Source of the DNA: Chloroflexia bacterium
GTDB lineage: Bacteria > Chloroflexota > Chloroflexia > Thermomicrobiales > JALYUS01
Direction of reading: 5' to 3'
Length of the DNA: 12,464 bases
NCBI GenBank assembly: GCA_025928215.1
Contig: JAICJW010000092.1
Span: forward strand, 1 to 12,464
Part shown: in pieces, positions 1 through 6,391 of the stretch
Layout of the letters: every line of letters starts with the position of its first letter
How positions within the stretch are numbered: position 1 is the first letter of the stretch
Notes under the pieces: generated by a model
What the model saw: only the letters and a program-made list of their open reading frames with translations
What the model was told of the DNA's origin: nothing
Databases searched by the model: none
Program-made: the position numbers and the translations under genes

Positions 1-1
1 C

Positions 2-1108
2 GAGCAGACGCTGAACCAGTTGCTCGTCGAGATGGACGGCTTCGATCCCAAGCAGGAGGTCGTCGTCCTCGCCTCCACGAACCGGCCCGACGTGCTCGAC
101 CCCGCGCTCTTGCGGCCGGGTCGTTTTGATCGTCAGGTGACGGTCGGGCTGCCGGATCGCAAGGGGCGTGAGGCGATCCTGAAGATCCATTCCCGCGGCC
201 TGCCGCTCGCGCCGGATGTCAACCTCAACCGCGTCGCGCAATCCACCCCCGGTTTCGCGGGCGCGGACCTGGCAAACCTCGTCAATGAGGCTGCCTTGCA
301 CGCCGCGCGCAACAATCGTCAGCAAATCTTCGCGCGCGATTTCTCTGAGGCGCTCGACAAGATCATTCTCGGCACGGCGCGCGGGTTGATCCTGACGGAA
401 CATGACAAGAAAGTCGTGGCCTTCCACGAGGCGGGGCATGCGGTGGCGGCCTATTACTCGCCGAGTACCGACCCGCTGACGAAGGTCTCCATCGTGCCGC
501 GGGGCCGCGCGCTCGGTGTGACGATTCAAAGCCCGGAAGAAGATCGCTTCAACTATCCGCGGGCTTATCTCCTCAGTCGCCTCGTCGTCATGTTTGGTGG
601 CCGTGCGGCGGAGGAGATCGTGATTGATGAGATCACCACCGGCGCGGAGAGTGACCTGAAAGAAGCGACCTCACTGGCACGGCGGATGGTCGGCCTCTGG
701 GGGATGAGCGAGGAAGTCGGCTCGCTCTACCTTGGCACCGGCGAGCAAGATGTCTTCCTCGGCCGCGAACTGACGCGTGATCGGGATTACAGCGAAGACA
801 CGATTTCGGCGGCGGATCGCGCGGTGCGCGAGTTGCTGGAACGCTCCCATCACCGTGCGACGCAACTGCTCACCGAGCATCGCGTCGCTCTCGACTCACT
901 CGCCCAGCGTTTGCTCGACGATGAAACGCTCGATCAGGAGCAGGTCTTCCAAATCTTTGAGGCGGCGGATGGTGGCATGCCGCGCCACGGCCTCTCTGAC
1001 GATCCTGGTGAGCGGCCTGCGCCGGTTCCCGAACCGGCATTGTCCGGCGGTCTGCGGCCTGACGCCGACGGCGCGACGGCGTCGGAGACGCCCCTGACGA
1101 CGGACTGA
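2..1108 (+). CDS. ftsH: ATP-dependent zinc metalloprotease FtsH, 5'-truncated by window edge
   Basis: Membrane-anchored AAA+ protease that unfolds and degrades membrane and short-lived cytosolic proteins. The reading frame is open from base 2, so the N-terminal membrane segments and Walker A/B motifs lie outside the window. Visible are the AAA second region of homology (77-133, TNRPDVLDPALLRPGRFDR, with the arginine fingers), the AAA lid (TPGFAGADLANLVNEAALHAA), the zinc-protease motif HEAGH (425-439) and the third zinc ligand Asp in GAESDLKEAT (653-655). All key peptidase residues are intact. The C-terminal tail after about base 960 is Pro/Ala/Asp-rich and unconserved, as is usual for FtsH. 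A strong hairpin follows 10 bases after the stop. The family assignment is essentially certain; the track-style start at 20 is internal to the protein. Confidence 0.98.
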   Translation, partial: EQTLNQLLVEMDGFDPKQEVVVLASTNRPDVLDPALLRPGRFDRQVTVGLPDRKGREAILKIHSRGLPLAPDVNLNRVAQSTPGFAGADLANLVNEAALHAARNNRQQIFARDFSEALDKIILGTARGLILTEHDKKVVAFHEAGHAVAAYYSPSTDPLTKVSIVPRGRALGVTIQSPEEDRFNYPRAYLLSRLVVMFGGRAAEEIVIDEITTGAESDLKEATSLARRMVGLWGMSEEVGSLYLGTGEQDVFLGRELTRDRDYSEDTISAADRAVRELLERSHHRATQLLTEHRVALDSLAQRLLDDETLDQEQVFQIFEAADGGMPRHGLSDDPGERPAPVPEPALSGGLRPDADGATASETPLTTD

Positions 1109-1118
1109 AGGACGAAGA

Positions 1119-1157
1119 TACATCCAGCGGGAGCGATCATCGCTCCCGCTGGATGTA
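1119..1157 (+). terminator. Perfect 18-bp hairpin after ftsH
   Basis: An 18-bp perfect inverted repeat (1119-1136 with 1140-1157) has a 3-nt loop and lies 10 bases after the ftsH stop. Only a short T run (TTTT, 1164-1167) follows, offset from the stem, so it is a likely but not textbook intrinsic terminator. It could also protect the mRNA 3' end. The perfect symmetry means it can fold on either strand. Confidence 0.75.
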
Positions 1158-1178
1158 CGTACATTTTGCCAGGAATGA

Positions 1179-1207
1179 TTGACGCGCGATGATGCGCGCC
1201 GTATGAT
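1179..1207 (+). promoter_or_regulatory. Near-consensus sigma70 promoter upstream of small ORF
   Basis: TTGACG (1179-1184), a 17-nt spacer and TATGAT (1202-1207) each match the housekeeping consensus at 5 of 6 positions with optimal spacing. Predicted transcription starts near 1213-1215. The next strong terminator is at 1315-1360, so the unit would make an RNA of roughly 145 nt. It is the best promoter match seen in the window. Confidence 0.7.
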
Positions 1208-1254
1208 GGAATCTATCAGGTGCGGAGACGGCGAATACGCGGCGGTGATTGACG

Positions 1255-1338
1255 ATGGATCTGTTTTACCCATTTCGCGATGCATCATTGATCCGAGAGC
1301 CGCAGCGCGACGCCAACAAACCACCGCAGGGAGCATAA
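1255..1338 (+). CDS. Candidate 27-residue small protein or leader peptide
   Basis: Not a recognised family. ATG at 1255 opens 27 codons (begins MDLFYPFRDASLIREP, ends KPPQGA) and stops with TAA at 1336-1338. The upstream bases 1240-1250 (CGGCGGTGAT) match 8 of 10 positions of the extended Shine-Dalgarno AGGAGGTGAT, with the GGCGG core 9 nt from the ATG. A near-consensus promoter lies about 40 nt before the ORF. The stop codon sits in the loop of the following terminator, so translating ribosomes would cover the upstream arm. The peptide has no signal or membrane segment. It could be a free small protein, a leader peptide that controls read-through into the SWIM gene at 1439, or an incidental ORF in a small RNA of about 145 nt. 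Confidence 0.4.
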   Translation: MDLFYPFRDASLIREPQRDANKPPQGA

Positions 1339-1360
1339 AGCCCTGCGGTGGTTTGTTTTT
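1315..1360 (+). terminator. Strong intrinsic terminator (17-bp stem plus T-tract)
   Basis: A 17-bp perfect stem pairs 1315-1331 with 1341-1357 around a 9-nt loop (1332-1340), followed by a T-rich tract (GTTTGTTTTT, 1351-1360). It is a textbook Rho-independent terminator on the plus strand. It closes the transcript starting near 1214 and lies about 80 nt upstream of the SWIM gene start, a position also compatible with attenuation of that gene. Confidence 0.85.
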
Positions 1361-1438
1361 GTGGAGACGGGGCGCAGCGCCCCACGGTATTCGGGAAGCG
1401 GCTTGGGAGCGAGCCGCGTCAAGGCAGGAGGCGGTCAG

Positions 1439-1708
1439 ATGCATTCCAGCATGATCGGAAAACTCGAAAAGGCCCGGCGCTATGCGGACGAACCGTGGCG
1501 CGCGTCGCTCCAAACGCTCTCGGTCGCATTCAAGGGTGATAATGGTGTCCATACCGTCAGCGCCGAAAACGGCGAGTGGCATTGCACATGCGATTTCCAT
1601 GCGAAGAATAGCACCTGCGCGCATGTGATGGCCGTGCAGCATCTGGTGGATCGCACCTTCAGCGGTGCGACCGTGGATCACGCGGCGCACCTCCTCCGCT
1701 CGCAATAG
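1439..1708 (+). CDS. Small stand-alone SWIM zinc-finger protein
   Basis: An 89-residue protein built around one SWIM zinc-binding motif, CTCDFHAKNSTCAH (CxCx8CxH), preceded by a short beta-rich stretch and followed by an alpha-helical tail (VMAVQHLVDRTF). SWIM domains bind DNA or proteins and usually sit inside larger proteins such as SWI2/SNF2 helicase partners or MULE transposases; here the motif is almost the whole protein. The start at ATG 1439 is chosen because AGGAGG (1426-1431) lies 7 nt upstream; longer in-frame readings begin without such a site. It has no clear promoter of its own between the upstream terminator (ending 1360) and its ribosome-binding site, so it may depend on read-through. 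A hairpin follows its stop. The molecular function cannot be told from sequence. Confidence 0.85.
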   Translation: MHSSMIGKLEKARRYADEPWRASLQTLSVAFKGDNGVHTVSAENGEWHCTCDFHAKNSTCAHVMAVQHLVDRTFSGATVDHAAHLLRSQ

Positions 1709-1735
1709 TATCGAGCAAAAATGCGGTGTCAGGAC

Positions 1736-1759
1736 GGGCGGCTCCAAGCGGAGTCGCCC
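1736..1759 (+). terminator. Hairpin downstream of SWIM gene
   Basis: A 10-bp stem (1736-1745 with 1750-1759, one G-U pair) has an AAGC loop and lies 27 nt after the SWIM stop. Only TT follows, so termination is uncertain. It lies between convergent transcripts and could serve both. Just downstream, 1761-1772 (TTGCAATTGCAA) is a perfect 12-nt palindrome, and 1782-1810 is an imperfect GC-rich palindrome resembling an intergenic repeat unit. Confidence 0.5.
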
Positions 1760-1845
1760 CTTGCAATTGCAAAAGAGTGTAGTGGGGGCGGGCTTCAGAC
1801 CGCCATCACCTTTCATTATCTGAGCTTCTGCGATTATCGGTTTGA

Positions 1846-2064
1846 CTAATTGAGGCTGAATGTCGCCTTCGTGGCTCGGACGGCGATCACTGCGACGCTT
1901 TGATTCGGCAGCAGCTCGCCCCGGTCGAAGCGGCCACGCCGGGATGCACTGGGGCGGATGCGGACAATCGGCGGCCGGTTCACCAACGACGCCGTGTGCG
2001 TGCCGCTGACGATGGCGAGATTGATACAGGCAGCCGTCAGGTAGGCGAGCAATCGCTGGCGCAC
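1846..2064 (-). CDS. Small hypothetical protein downstream of darA
   Basis: No family recognised. The 72-residue product starts at GTG 2064 (MRQRLLAYLTAACINL...) and ends ...RATKATFSLN. It has a short hydrophobic, helix-like N-terminus (LLAYLTAACINLAIV) and then a beta-like region rich in V, R and S; the helix is too short to call a membrane anchor with confidence. Roughly 80% of third codon positions are G or C and the composition is not the Arg/Pro-rich pattern of shadow frames, which supports real coding. An alternative TTG start at 2097 would overlap the end of darA by 14 nt. Its place 19 nt after the darA stop, on the same strand, suggests co-transcription and possible translational coupling. 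Confidence 0.55.
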   Translation of the reverse strand: MRQRLLAYLTAACINLAIVSGTHTASLVNRPPIVRIRPSASRRGRFDRGELLPNQSVAVIAVRATKATFSLN

Positions 2065-2083
2065 GCGGTCTTCTTTCGCACCG

Positions 2084-2413
2084 TTAGAGGCGTTCAAAAC
2101 GCACGATTTTCAAGGCAAAGACAACCGCACCACCGACCGGCACTTCCATCACGTCAGATGGGTACCACGCGTGAATATCGAGCATATCGGGCGGCACGAC
2201 TTCCATCCGCTCGCGGCAGTGCTCCATAATCATCCGCTTGACGCGCGAGACTTGCCAATCCTCGACACCGACGAGAAGCGTCGTGCTGCCCATCCGGAGG
2301 AAGCCGCCGGTGCTGCCGACGCGCGTGAGGCGGAAGTTCGCCTGCGTGAGCGCGTCGGTGATCGCATTCGCGTCATAATCCTGGACGACCGCCACGATGA
2401 GGCGAGTCGGCAC
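2084..2413 (-). CDS. darA: Cyclic-di-AMP receptor DarA/PstA (PII-like)
   Basis: A cytosolic trimeric PII-like signalling protein that binds the second messenger c-di-AMP. From GTG 2413 the product is 109 residues, the same length as Bacillus subtilis DarA, and follows the family closely: MPTRLIVAVVQD (1-12), NFR (26-28), STGGFLRMGSTT (34-45), LLVGVED (46-52) and the C-terminal VPVGGAVVFAL. The NFR and TGGFL segments belong to the known ligand pocket; the pocket Asn of B. subtilis (GNTT) is Ser here (GSTT). GGAG lies 6 nt before GTG 2413, which supports this start. An upstream in-frame GTG at 2470, with GGAAGG 2-5 nt ahead, would add 19 unconserved residues. A small unknown gene follows on the same strand and a palindromic control region lies upstream. 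Confidence 0.93.
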   Translation of the reverse strand: MPTRLIVAVVQDYDANAITDALTQANFRLTRVGSTGGFLRMGSTTLLVGVEDWQVSRVKRMIMEHCRERMEVVPPDMLDIHAWYPSDVMEVPVGGAVVFALKIVRFERL

Positions 2414-2505
2414 ATTGCGCTCCGTAGCGGGCGGTATATATGTCGTCACGGGTGGCGCGGTCACGGGCACTATCCTTCCACAGTTCAGCCATATCGTATT
2501 GAGCG

Positions 2506-2536
2506 TTTATACCACGTTGTCGGCCCGTGGTACACT
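2506..2536. promoter_or_regulatory. Palindromic operator-like element with divergent -10 boxes
   Basis: A perfect 7-bp inverted repeat, TACCACG (2510-2516) and CGTGGTA (2526-2532), is separated by 9 nt. The outer end of each arm merges into a -10-like hexamer: TACACT (2531-2536) on the plus strand, facing the gene at 2565, and TATAAA (complement of 2506-2511) on the minus strand, facing darA. Matching -35 boxes at 17 nt are poor (3 of 6). The geometry suggests a shared operator for divergent transcription. On RNA it could also form a small hairpin. Confidence 0.45.
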
Positions 2537-2564
2537 CATCAACCGGAATGGCGAGGTTCTCGGG

Positions 2565-3341
2565 ATGCCAACACCACGATCACCGAAGAATCAGGGACCG
2601 CGTACACTGCTGTTGCTCGTCGTCGCTCGTGCCGATCCATCGCGCGTGGAAATCGCGGGCGTGGACACGGCGACGAACGGCTGGATTCGTGCGGTGGACA
2701 CGACGGGGGAGCGCGCATTCGCGCCGGACCGGATCGTGCTCCCCGATGGCACGCATCTTCAGAGCCTCGATACGGTGCGCGTCGCGGGCGTCACGCCGAC
2801 GCCCCGGATGCCGTTCGTCGAGGCGGCGGTCCTCGATTGCGGCGCGGACCCTCTCCGCGTCGCTCATATCGAGGAGCGTGCGCGTAGCCGGACGCTGGCG
2901 GAACATGCCGCGCCGCACCTCGACACGGTGTTGCCGACCGGCAAGCGCGTTCTGACCGCGAAGGATTTTCAGCCAGGCGGGCGGCAACGTTCGATCGCGA
3001 TGATTCGCCCCGACCAACTCCAACACCTCCACTTCTCCTATGAAGGCGAAGATGTCCGCGTTGGTGTCTCATTCCGACATCGCGGCCAGGCGTACGGCGG
3101 CCCGACCGGGTTACCCTGCGCGGATATCAAACTGCGCGCGTACGCGCGCGATGCCTTGCGCAAGGCAGGTTCGCTGACGATCATGCTGGACGGTCGGGCG
3201 TGTTACAGCCGCTTCGCCTCTCCCCGCATCTATCTGACGATTGGCCTGGTCGCGGGGGACGAAGAGACGTTCTGGCCGCAGGTACTCGGTTTTCATCCGA
3301 TTCACGAGTATCGCGCGCCGATAGACTACGAGCGCTTGTAA
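2565..3341 (+). CDS. Hypothetical protein, possible dual OB-fold domain
   Basis: A 258-residue soluble protein. Start ATG 2565 is chosen because GAGG (2553-2556) lies 8 nt upstream and a -10-like box ends 28 nt upstream; the open frame continues further upstream without conserved character. Features seen: a hydrophobic first strand (TLLLLVVARADPSRVEIAGVD), a NGWIRAV motif near residue 35, RSIAMIRPDQLQHLHFSYEG in the middle, and PRIYLTIGLVAG near the C-terminus. This order (GWIRPV-like, I-x-P then a beta strand, YLTISL-like end) resembles the dual OB-containing (DuOB) proteins of uncharacterised function, but the match is from memory and weak. No signal peptide or catalytic motif is seen. It is divergent from darA and its stop overlaps the DUF402 gene tail by 16 nt. 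Confidence 0.8.
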   Translation: MPTPRSPKNQGPRTLLLLVVARADPSRVEIAGVDTATNGWIRAVDTTGERAFAPDRIVLPDGTHLQSLDTVRVAGVTPTPRMPFVEAAVLDCGADPLRVAHIEERARSRTLAEHAAPHLDTVLPTGKRVLTAKDFQPGGRQRSIAMIRPDQLQHLHFSYEGEDVRVGVSFRHRGQAYGGPTGLPCADIKLRAYARDALRKAGSLTIMLDGRACYSRFASPRIYLTIGLVAGDEETFWPQVLGFHPIHEYRAPIDYERL

Positions 3342-3862
3342 GTCTCCGGCACGAACGTTGTCAGCGAGCCATCGAACGGGAAGATGCGCGCGGCATGCGC
3401 GGCGATCAGCGCGGCAAGTTCGGCGCGGGCACGTTCGACGATCTCCGCCGGATAGCCGTATTCGCGTTGGTGGGAAAGAAACTCATCCTCGTCATCAACG
3501 CGGTAGGTGCCGTCTTCGTAGGCGATCAAATCGAGATCGAGGTCCACATAGGAGAGGACGTCATCTATGAATGTGCAGGGCATCGAGACATCGCAGTACC
3601 AGAACTTGAACGCCCCTTTGGATTCATAGACGGCGGCGATATTGTTCCATCGTTCGGTGCTGCACCAGGTGACCGATTGCGTCGGGAGATAAAATCCGCC
3701 ACCTCGTAAGTGATCGGTGATCGCGAGACCGGGGGGATTATAGAGAATCAATTCGTCCCCCGTCTCTCGAAGTAGCCGCTTCTGATAGGAATAATAGCGC
3801 ACGTTCGGATACTTCATCTTCTCGATGCGGATGCGGCGATATTTCATCAAGGTTGACAGCAT
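3326..3862 (-). CDS. DUF402 (Ntdp/FomD-like) nucleotide phosphatase family protein
   Basis: A 178-residue cytosolic protein of the DUF402 family. Characterised members are metal-dependent hydrolases of nucleoside di/triphosphates (staphylococcal Ntdp) or cytidylyl esters (FomD). The family signature is clear: WYCDVSMP (88-95), YVDLDLDLIAYEDG (106-118), the acidic cluster RVDDEDEF (121-128) and YGYP (135-138) followed by a helix (AEIVERARAELAALI). The conserved acidic residues that bind divalent metal are retained. Start ATG 3862 is kept although its ribosome-binding site is weak (GAGAGCGAG upstream); ATG 3847 is an alternative. It converges on the gene at 2565 with a 16-nt overlap of the two 3' ends. 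The natural substrate cannot be inferred. Confidence 0.9.
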   Translation of the reverse strand: MLSTLMKYRRIRIEKMKYPNVRYYSYQKRLLRETGDELILYNPPGLAITDHLRGGGFYLPTQSVTWCSTERWNNIAAVYESKGAFKFWYCDVSMPCTFIDDVLSYVDLDLDLIAYEDGTYRVDDEDEFLSHQREYGYPAEIVERARAELAALIAAHAARIFPFDGSLTTFVPETYKRS

Positions 3863-3959
3863 TGGCGTCTCGCTCTCTCATCGGGCTTCGTTCCGTATAG
3901 CGTACACGAAATCGGCGCGATGGTCGCCTCCACCCCAAGTCGGGGCATCCTACTCCCGG

Positions 3960-3984
3960 CCCCTTTCCCTTCGAGGGAAAGGGG
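3960..3984. repeat. GC-rich palindromic repeat unit (11-bp stem)
   Basis: A perfect 11-bp stem (3960-3970 with 3974-3984) encloses a TCG loop in the 269-nt gap between the DUF402 gene and the ketopantoate reductase gene. A related CCCCTTCCC / GGGAAGG palindrome is at 8686-8704. It looks like a dispersed intergenic repeat unit rather than a terminator, as no T-tract follows. Confidence 0.45.
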
Positions 3985-4037
3985 AGCGAGCCTCTGAGCG
4001 CGTGTTCAAAGTTATTGTGCCGAAGAGCACGCATCTG

Positions 4038-4067
4038 TTGTGTCATCCTCGACGGCCTCTGTATAGT
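4038..4067 (+). promoter_or_regulatory. Putative promoter for the panE-family operon
   Basis: TTGTGT (4038-4043), an 18-nt spacer and TATAGT (4062-4067; 5 of 6 to consensus). Transcription would start near 4074 and leave a leader of about 58 nt before the ATG at 4132, which has a strong AAGGAGGG ribosome-binding site (4118-4125). The -35 box is only moderate. Confidence 0.45.
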
Positions 4068-4131
4068 AGCGGTATCGACGTAGGGGTTCGGTATATCCCG
4101 ACATATCCGCCAGGCGTAAGGAGGGCGAAAG

Positions 4132-5076
4132 ATGCGCGTGCTGGTAATGGGGGCGGGGGCGCTGGGCAGCGCCGTCGGCGGGATGCTCGGCCTGCATGGG
4201 CACGACGTGACCTTCGTCGCGCGCGGTGCCCACCGCGCGGCCATGAGCGAGCGCGGTTTGGATATCCACAGAGGGAGCGGCGAGACAACCCTCCTCAGCC
4301 CCGTGGCGGTCGTCGGCACCCCTGACGCGGCCGATGGTCCCTTCGACCTCATCCTGTTCACGGTGAAAGGCTACGACACCGAGGCGGCCGCGCAGGCCCT
4401 GCGCCCCGCCGTCGGCCCGGACACGGCGGTGCTGCCGCTACTCAACGGGATCGAGACGACGGACCGCCTGCGCGACATCCTGGGCGAGGCGTCGCCGCTG
4501 GTCGGCGTCGCGCTGCTCACGGCGACCGTCGTCTCCCCCGGCGTGGTCGCCCAGGTGGGCACCCATGCCCACATCACGCTAGGCGAACCGGACGGCGCGT
4601 CCACACCGCGCGTCGAGGCGATCGCTGCCGCACTGGAGGGGGCCGGGATCGGGGCCACGGTGAGTTCCGAGCCGCGCGTCGCGCTCTGGCGCAAGTTCGT
4701 CGCGGTCGCCCCGATCGCCACCCTGATGAGCGCCTGCATGGCGCCGCTCGGGCCGCTGCGCGCGACGCCGGAGGGGTGGGCGCTGCTGCTGCGGCTGGTC
4801 GCCGAGGCGGTCGCGGTTGGCGAGGCGAGCGGAGTCGGCCTGCCCGCCGACACCGGAGCATGGGCGGAGGGGCTGTACCGGGGGTTCCCGGACGAGTACC
4901 GGCCGTCAATGCTTGTGGACTACGAGCGGGGCAACCGCGCGGAGTTGGAGCAGATCACCGGCGCGCTGGTGAGGGAGGGTCAGGCGCGCGGGGTGGCGAC
5001 GCCCGCGTTCGACACCCTGTACGCGGTGTTGAAGGTGCGCACCGCCGCGCAGGGCGACGCGCCCCGAGACCGCTGA
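4132..5076 (+). CDS. panE: 2-dehydropantoate 2-reductase (ketopantoate reductase) family
   Basis: NADPH-dependent cytosolic reductase; the founding enzyme converts 2-dehydropantoate to pantoate in coenzyme A biosynthesis. The 314-residue product has the usual family length. It starts with a Rossmann nucleotide-binding motif (VLVMGAGALGSAVGG, GxGxxG at 7-12), then FTVKGYDT with the conserved Lys, PLLNGIE with the conserved Asn, ALWRKF with the second Lys, and the C-terminal signature PSMLVDYERGNRAELEQITG. Catalytic residues appear intact. A strong ribosome-binding site (AAGGAGGG, 6 nt spacing) fixes the start. Codon use is much more GC-rich than in the genes on the left (bases 4381-4440 are 50 of 60 G+C). 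The following SnoaL-like and hydrolase genes are closely spaced, so the true substrate may be another 2-keto acid rather than ketopantoate. Confidence 0.88.
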   Translation: MRVLVMGAGALGSAVGGMLGLHGHDVTFVARGAHRAAMSERGLDIHRGSGETTLLSPVAVVGTPDAADGPFDLILFTVKGYDTEAAAQALRPAVGPDTAVLPLLNGIETTDRLRDILGEASPLVGVALLTATVVSPGVVAQVGTHAHITLGEPDGASTPRVEAIAAALEGAGIGATVSSEPRVALWRKFVAVAPIATLMSACMAPLGPLRATPEGWALLLRLVAEAVAVGEASGVGLPADTGAWAEGLYRGFPDEYRPSMLVDYERGNRAELEQITGALVREGQARGVATPAFDTLYAVLKVRTAAQGDAPRDR

Positions 5077-5163
5077 TCGGCCGCGAACTGTCCGGGAACG
5101 ATGGGCGGCGTACACTCGGTGCATGGGCGACAAGACCGGCGGGGTACGGCAAGGGGGGATGCG

Positions 5164-5577
5164 ATGACGGCGGACGAGAACACGGCCATCGTGCTGCGCT
5201 ATTTCCTGGGGACGCACAACGCGCCGCAGAATCTGGAGGTCATCGACGAGCTATGCAGCAGCGAGTACGGGGCGCGGATGAAGACCCATATCGCAGCGGA
5301 GCTGCGCGCCTTCCCGGACATGCACTTCACCGTCGAGGAGGTGGTGGCGGCGGATGAGAAAGTGGTCCTGCGGTGGAGTGCACGGGGGACGCACCGGGGC
5401 GAGCTCCCGTCGCGACTCGGCCCGCTCGCCCCCACCGGGAAGGCCGCGACCGCGACGTGCATCACGATCTATCATGTCGTGGAGGGCAAAATCGTGGGCG
5501 AGATGGGGATTATGGACACAATAGGCCTCTACCTGCAACTCGGCATCCTTTCCCCGCCCGAGCACGTTCCACGCTGA
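5164..5577 (+). CDS. SnoaL-like / ester cyclase family protein
   Basis: A 137-residue protein with the SnoaL-like NTF2 fold pattern: an N-terminal helix (NTAIVLRYFLGTHN), a region with FPDMHFTVEEVVAADEKVVLRWSARGTHRGEL, then GKAATATCITIYHVVEGKIVGEMGIMD and a short helix (LYLQLG). The VxxRWxxxGTHxGEL and the KIVGEMGIMD elements are typical of ester-cyclase-annotated SnoaL relatives, which carry out aldol cyclisation, hydrolysis or have no known activity. The start at ATG 5164 follows a G-rich site (AAGGGGGGAT, 5151-5160); an in-frame extension upstream is not conserved in character. It lies 87 nt after the reductase and 43 nt before the hydrolase on the same strand, in the same GC-rich codon style. 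No substrate can be named. Confidence 0.85.
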   Translation: MTADENTAIVLRYFLGTHNAPQNLEVIDELCSSEYGARMKTHIAAELRAFPDMHFTVEEVVAADEKVVLRWSARGTHRGELPSRLGPLAPTGKAATATCITIYHVVEGKIVGEMGIMDTIGLYLQLGILSPPEHVPR

Positions 5578-5620
5578 TACCGCTCACCGTTGTGATTCCG
5601 TCCCCAGCCGGGAGGCACCC

Positions 5621-6391
5621 ATGCCCTATGCAACGAACGATGGTGTGCGCATCTACTACGAACGCGAGGGTGACGGACCGCCGATCGTTCTCCATCATGG
5701 ATTCTCGTTGTCGATCGCGGACTGGCGGGAGTGGGGGATCGTGGACGCGCTCCGGGGCGAGTACGAACTCGTCCTGATGGATCCGCGCGGGCACGGGGCG
5801 AGCGATAAGCCGCACGACCCCGCGACCTACGCAATGGCGACGCGGGTCGCGGACGTCGTCGCCGTCATGGACGGCGCGGGGATCGAGCGGGCGACCTTCT
5901 TCGGCTATTCGATGGGCGGGCACGTCGGCTACGCCGCCGCCGAGTACGCCCCGAGCCGGTTCCGCGCCTTCATCATCGGCGGGGCGCAACCCTCCCTCCC
6001 CGCCGTGGAGCATCTCATCCGAGGGGCGGAGGCGCTCCGGCGCGGCGGGATGGCGGGATACGTGGAGGCACTGGGACCGATCCCAGTGGAGATGCGCCGT
6101 CGCCTCCTGGCCAACGATGCCGAGGCGCTCGCCGCCTCCCGGATCGGGACGAGCCGCGCGCCGAGCTACGAGGATGCGGTGGCGCGGCTCCGCGTCCCGA
6201 TGCTGGTGTTCGCGGGCGAGAATGATCAACCGATTCACGATCAGGCGCAGCGCGCCGCCAGCGGCAACCCCCACGTGCGGTTCGTCTCATTGCCCGGTTT
6301 TGGCCATGTCAACGTGGCGAGTGCTGCGGTCGTGCCGCACCTGCGGACATTCCTGGCGGAGGTATATGGCCCCGCGAGCACCCCGGCATGA
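5621..6391 (+). CDS. Alpha/beta-fold hydrolase
   Basis: A 256-residue cytosolic alpha/beta hydrolase. The oxyanion-hole motif HHGFS is at 25-29, the DPRGHGASDKP loop follows, and the nucleophile elbow GYSMGG carries Ser97. The acid is probably Asp202 in AGENDQP and the base His229 in GFGHVN, so the triad is complete. The cap region between them is short and Arg/Ala-rich. GGGAGG (5610-5615) 5 nt upstream sets the ATG. The family includes esterases, lactonases, haloperoxidase-like enzymes and C-C bond hydrolases; sequence alone does not decide. Its place after a ketopantoate-reductase-like and a SnoaL-like gene suggests a small catabolic operon. The frame stays open for 66 codons after the stop (see the following gap). 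Confidence 0.93.
   Translation: MPYATNDGVRIYYEREGDGPPIVLHHGFSLSIADWREWGIVDALRGEYELVLMDPRGHGASDKPHDPATYAMATRVADVVAVMDGAGIERATFFGYSMGGHVGYAAAEYAPSRFRAFIIGGAQPSLPAVEHLIRGAEALRRGGMAGYVEALGPIPVEMRRRLLANDAEALAASRIGTSRAPSYEDAVARLRVPMLVFAGENDQPIHDQAQRAASGNPHVRFVSLPGFGHVNVASAAVVPHLRTFLAEVYGPASTPA

Noticed and set aside
896..1816. 306-codon minus-strand open frame spanning the ftsH end, the hairpins and the SWIM gene
   Set aside because: It runs through two terminator hairpins and antisense to two supported genes, with no family signal and unnatural composition.
5510..6274. 254-codon minus-strand open frame opposite the alpha/beta hydrolase
   Set aside because: Antisense shadow; the plus-strand gene has a complete catalytic triad and a good ribosome-binding site.
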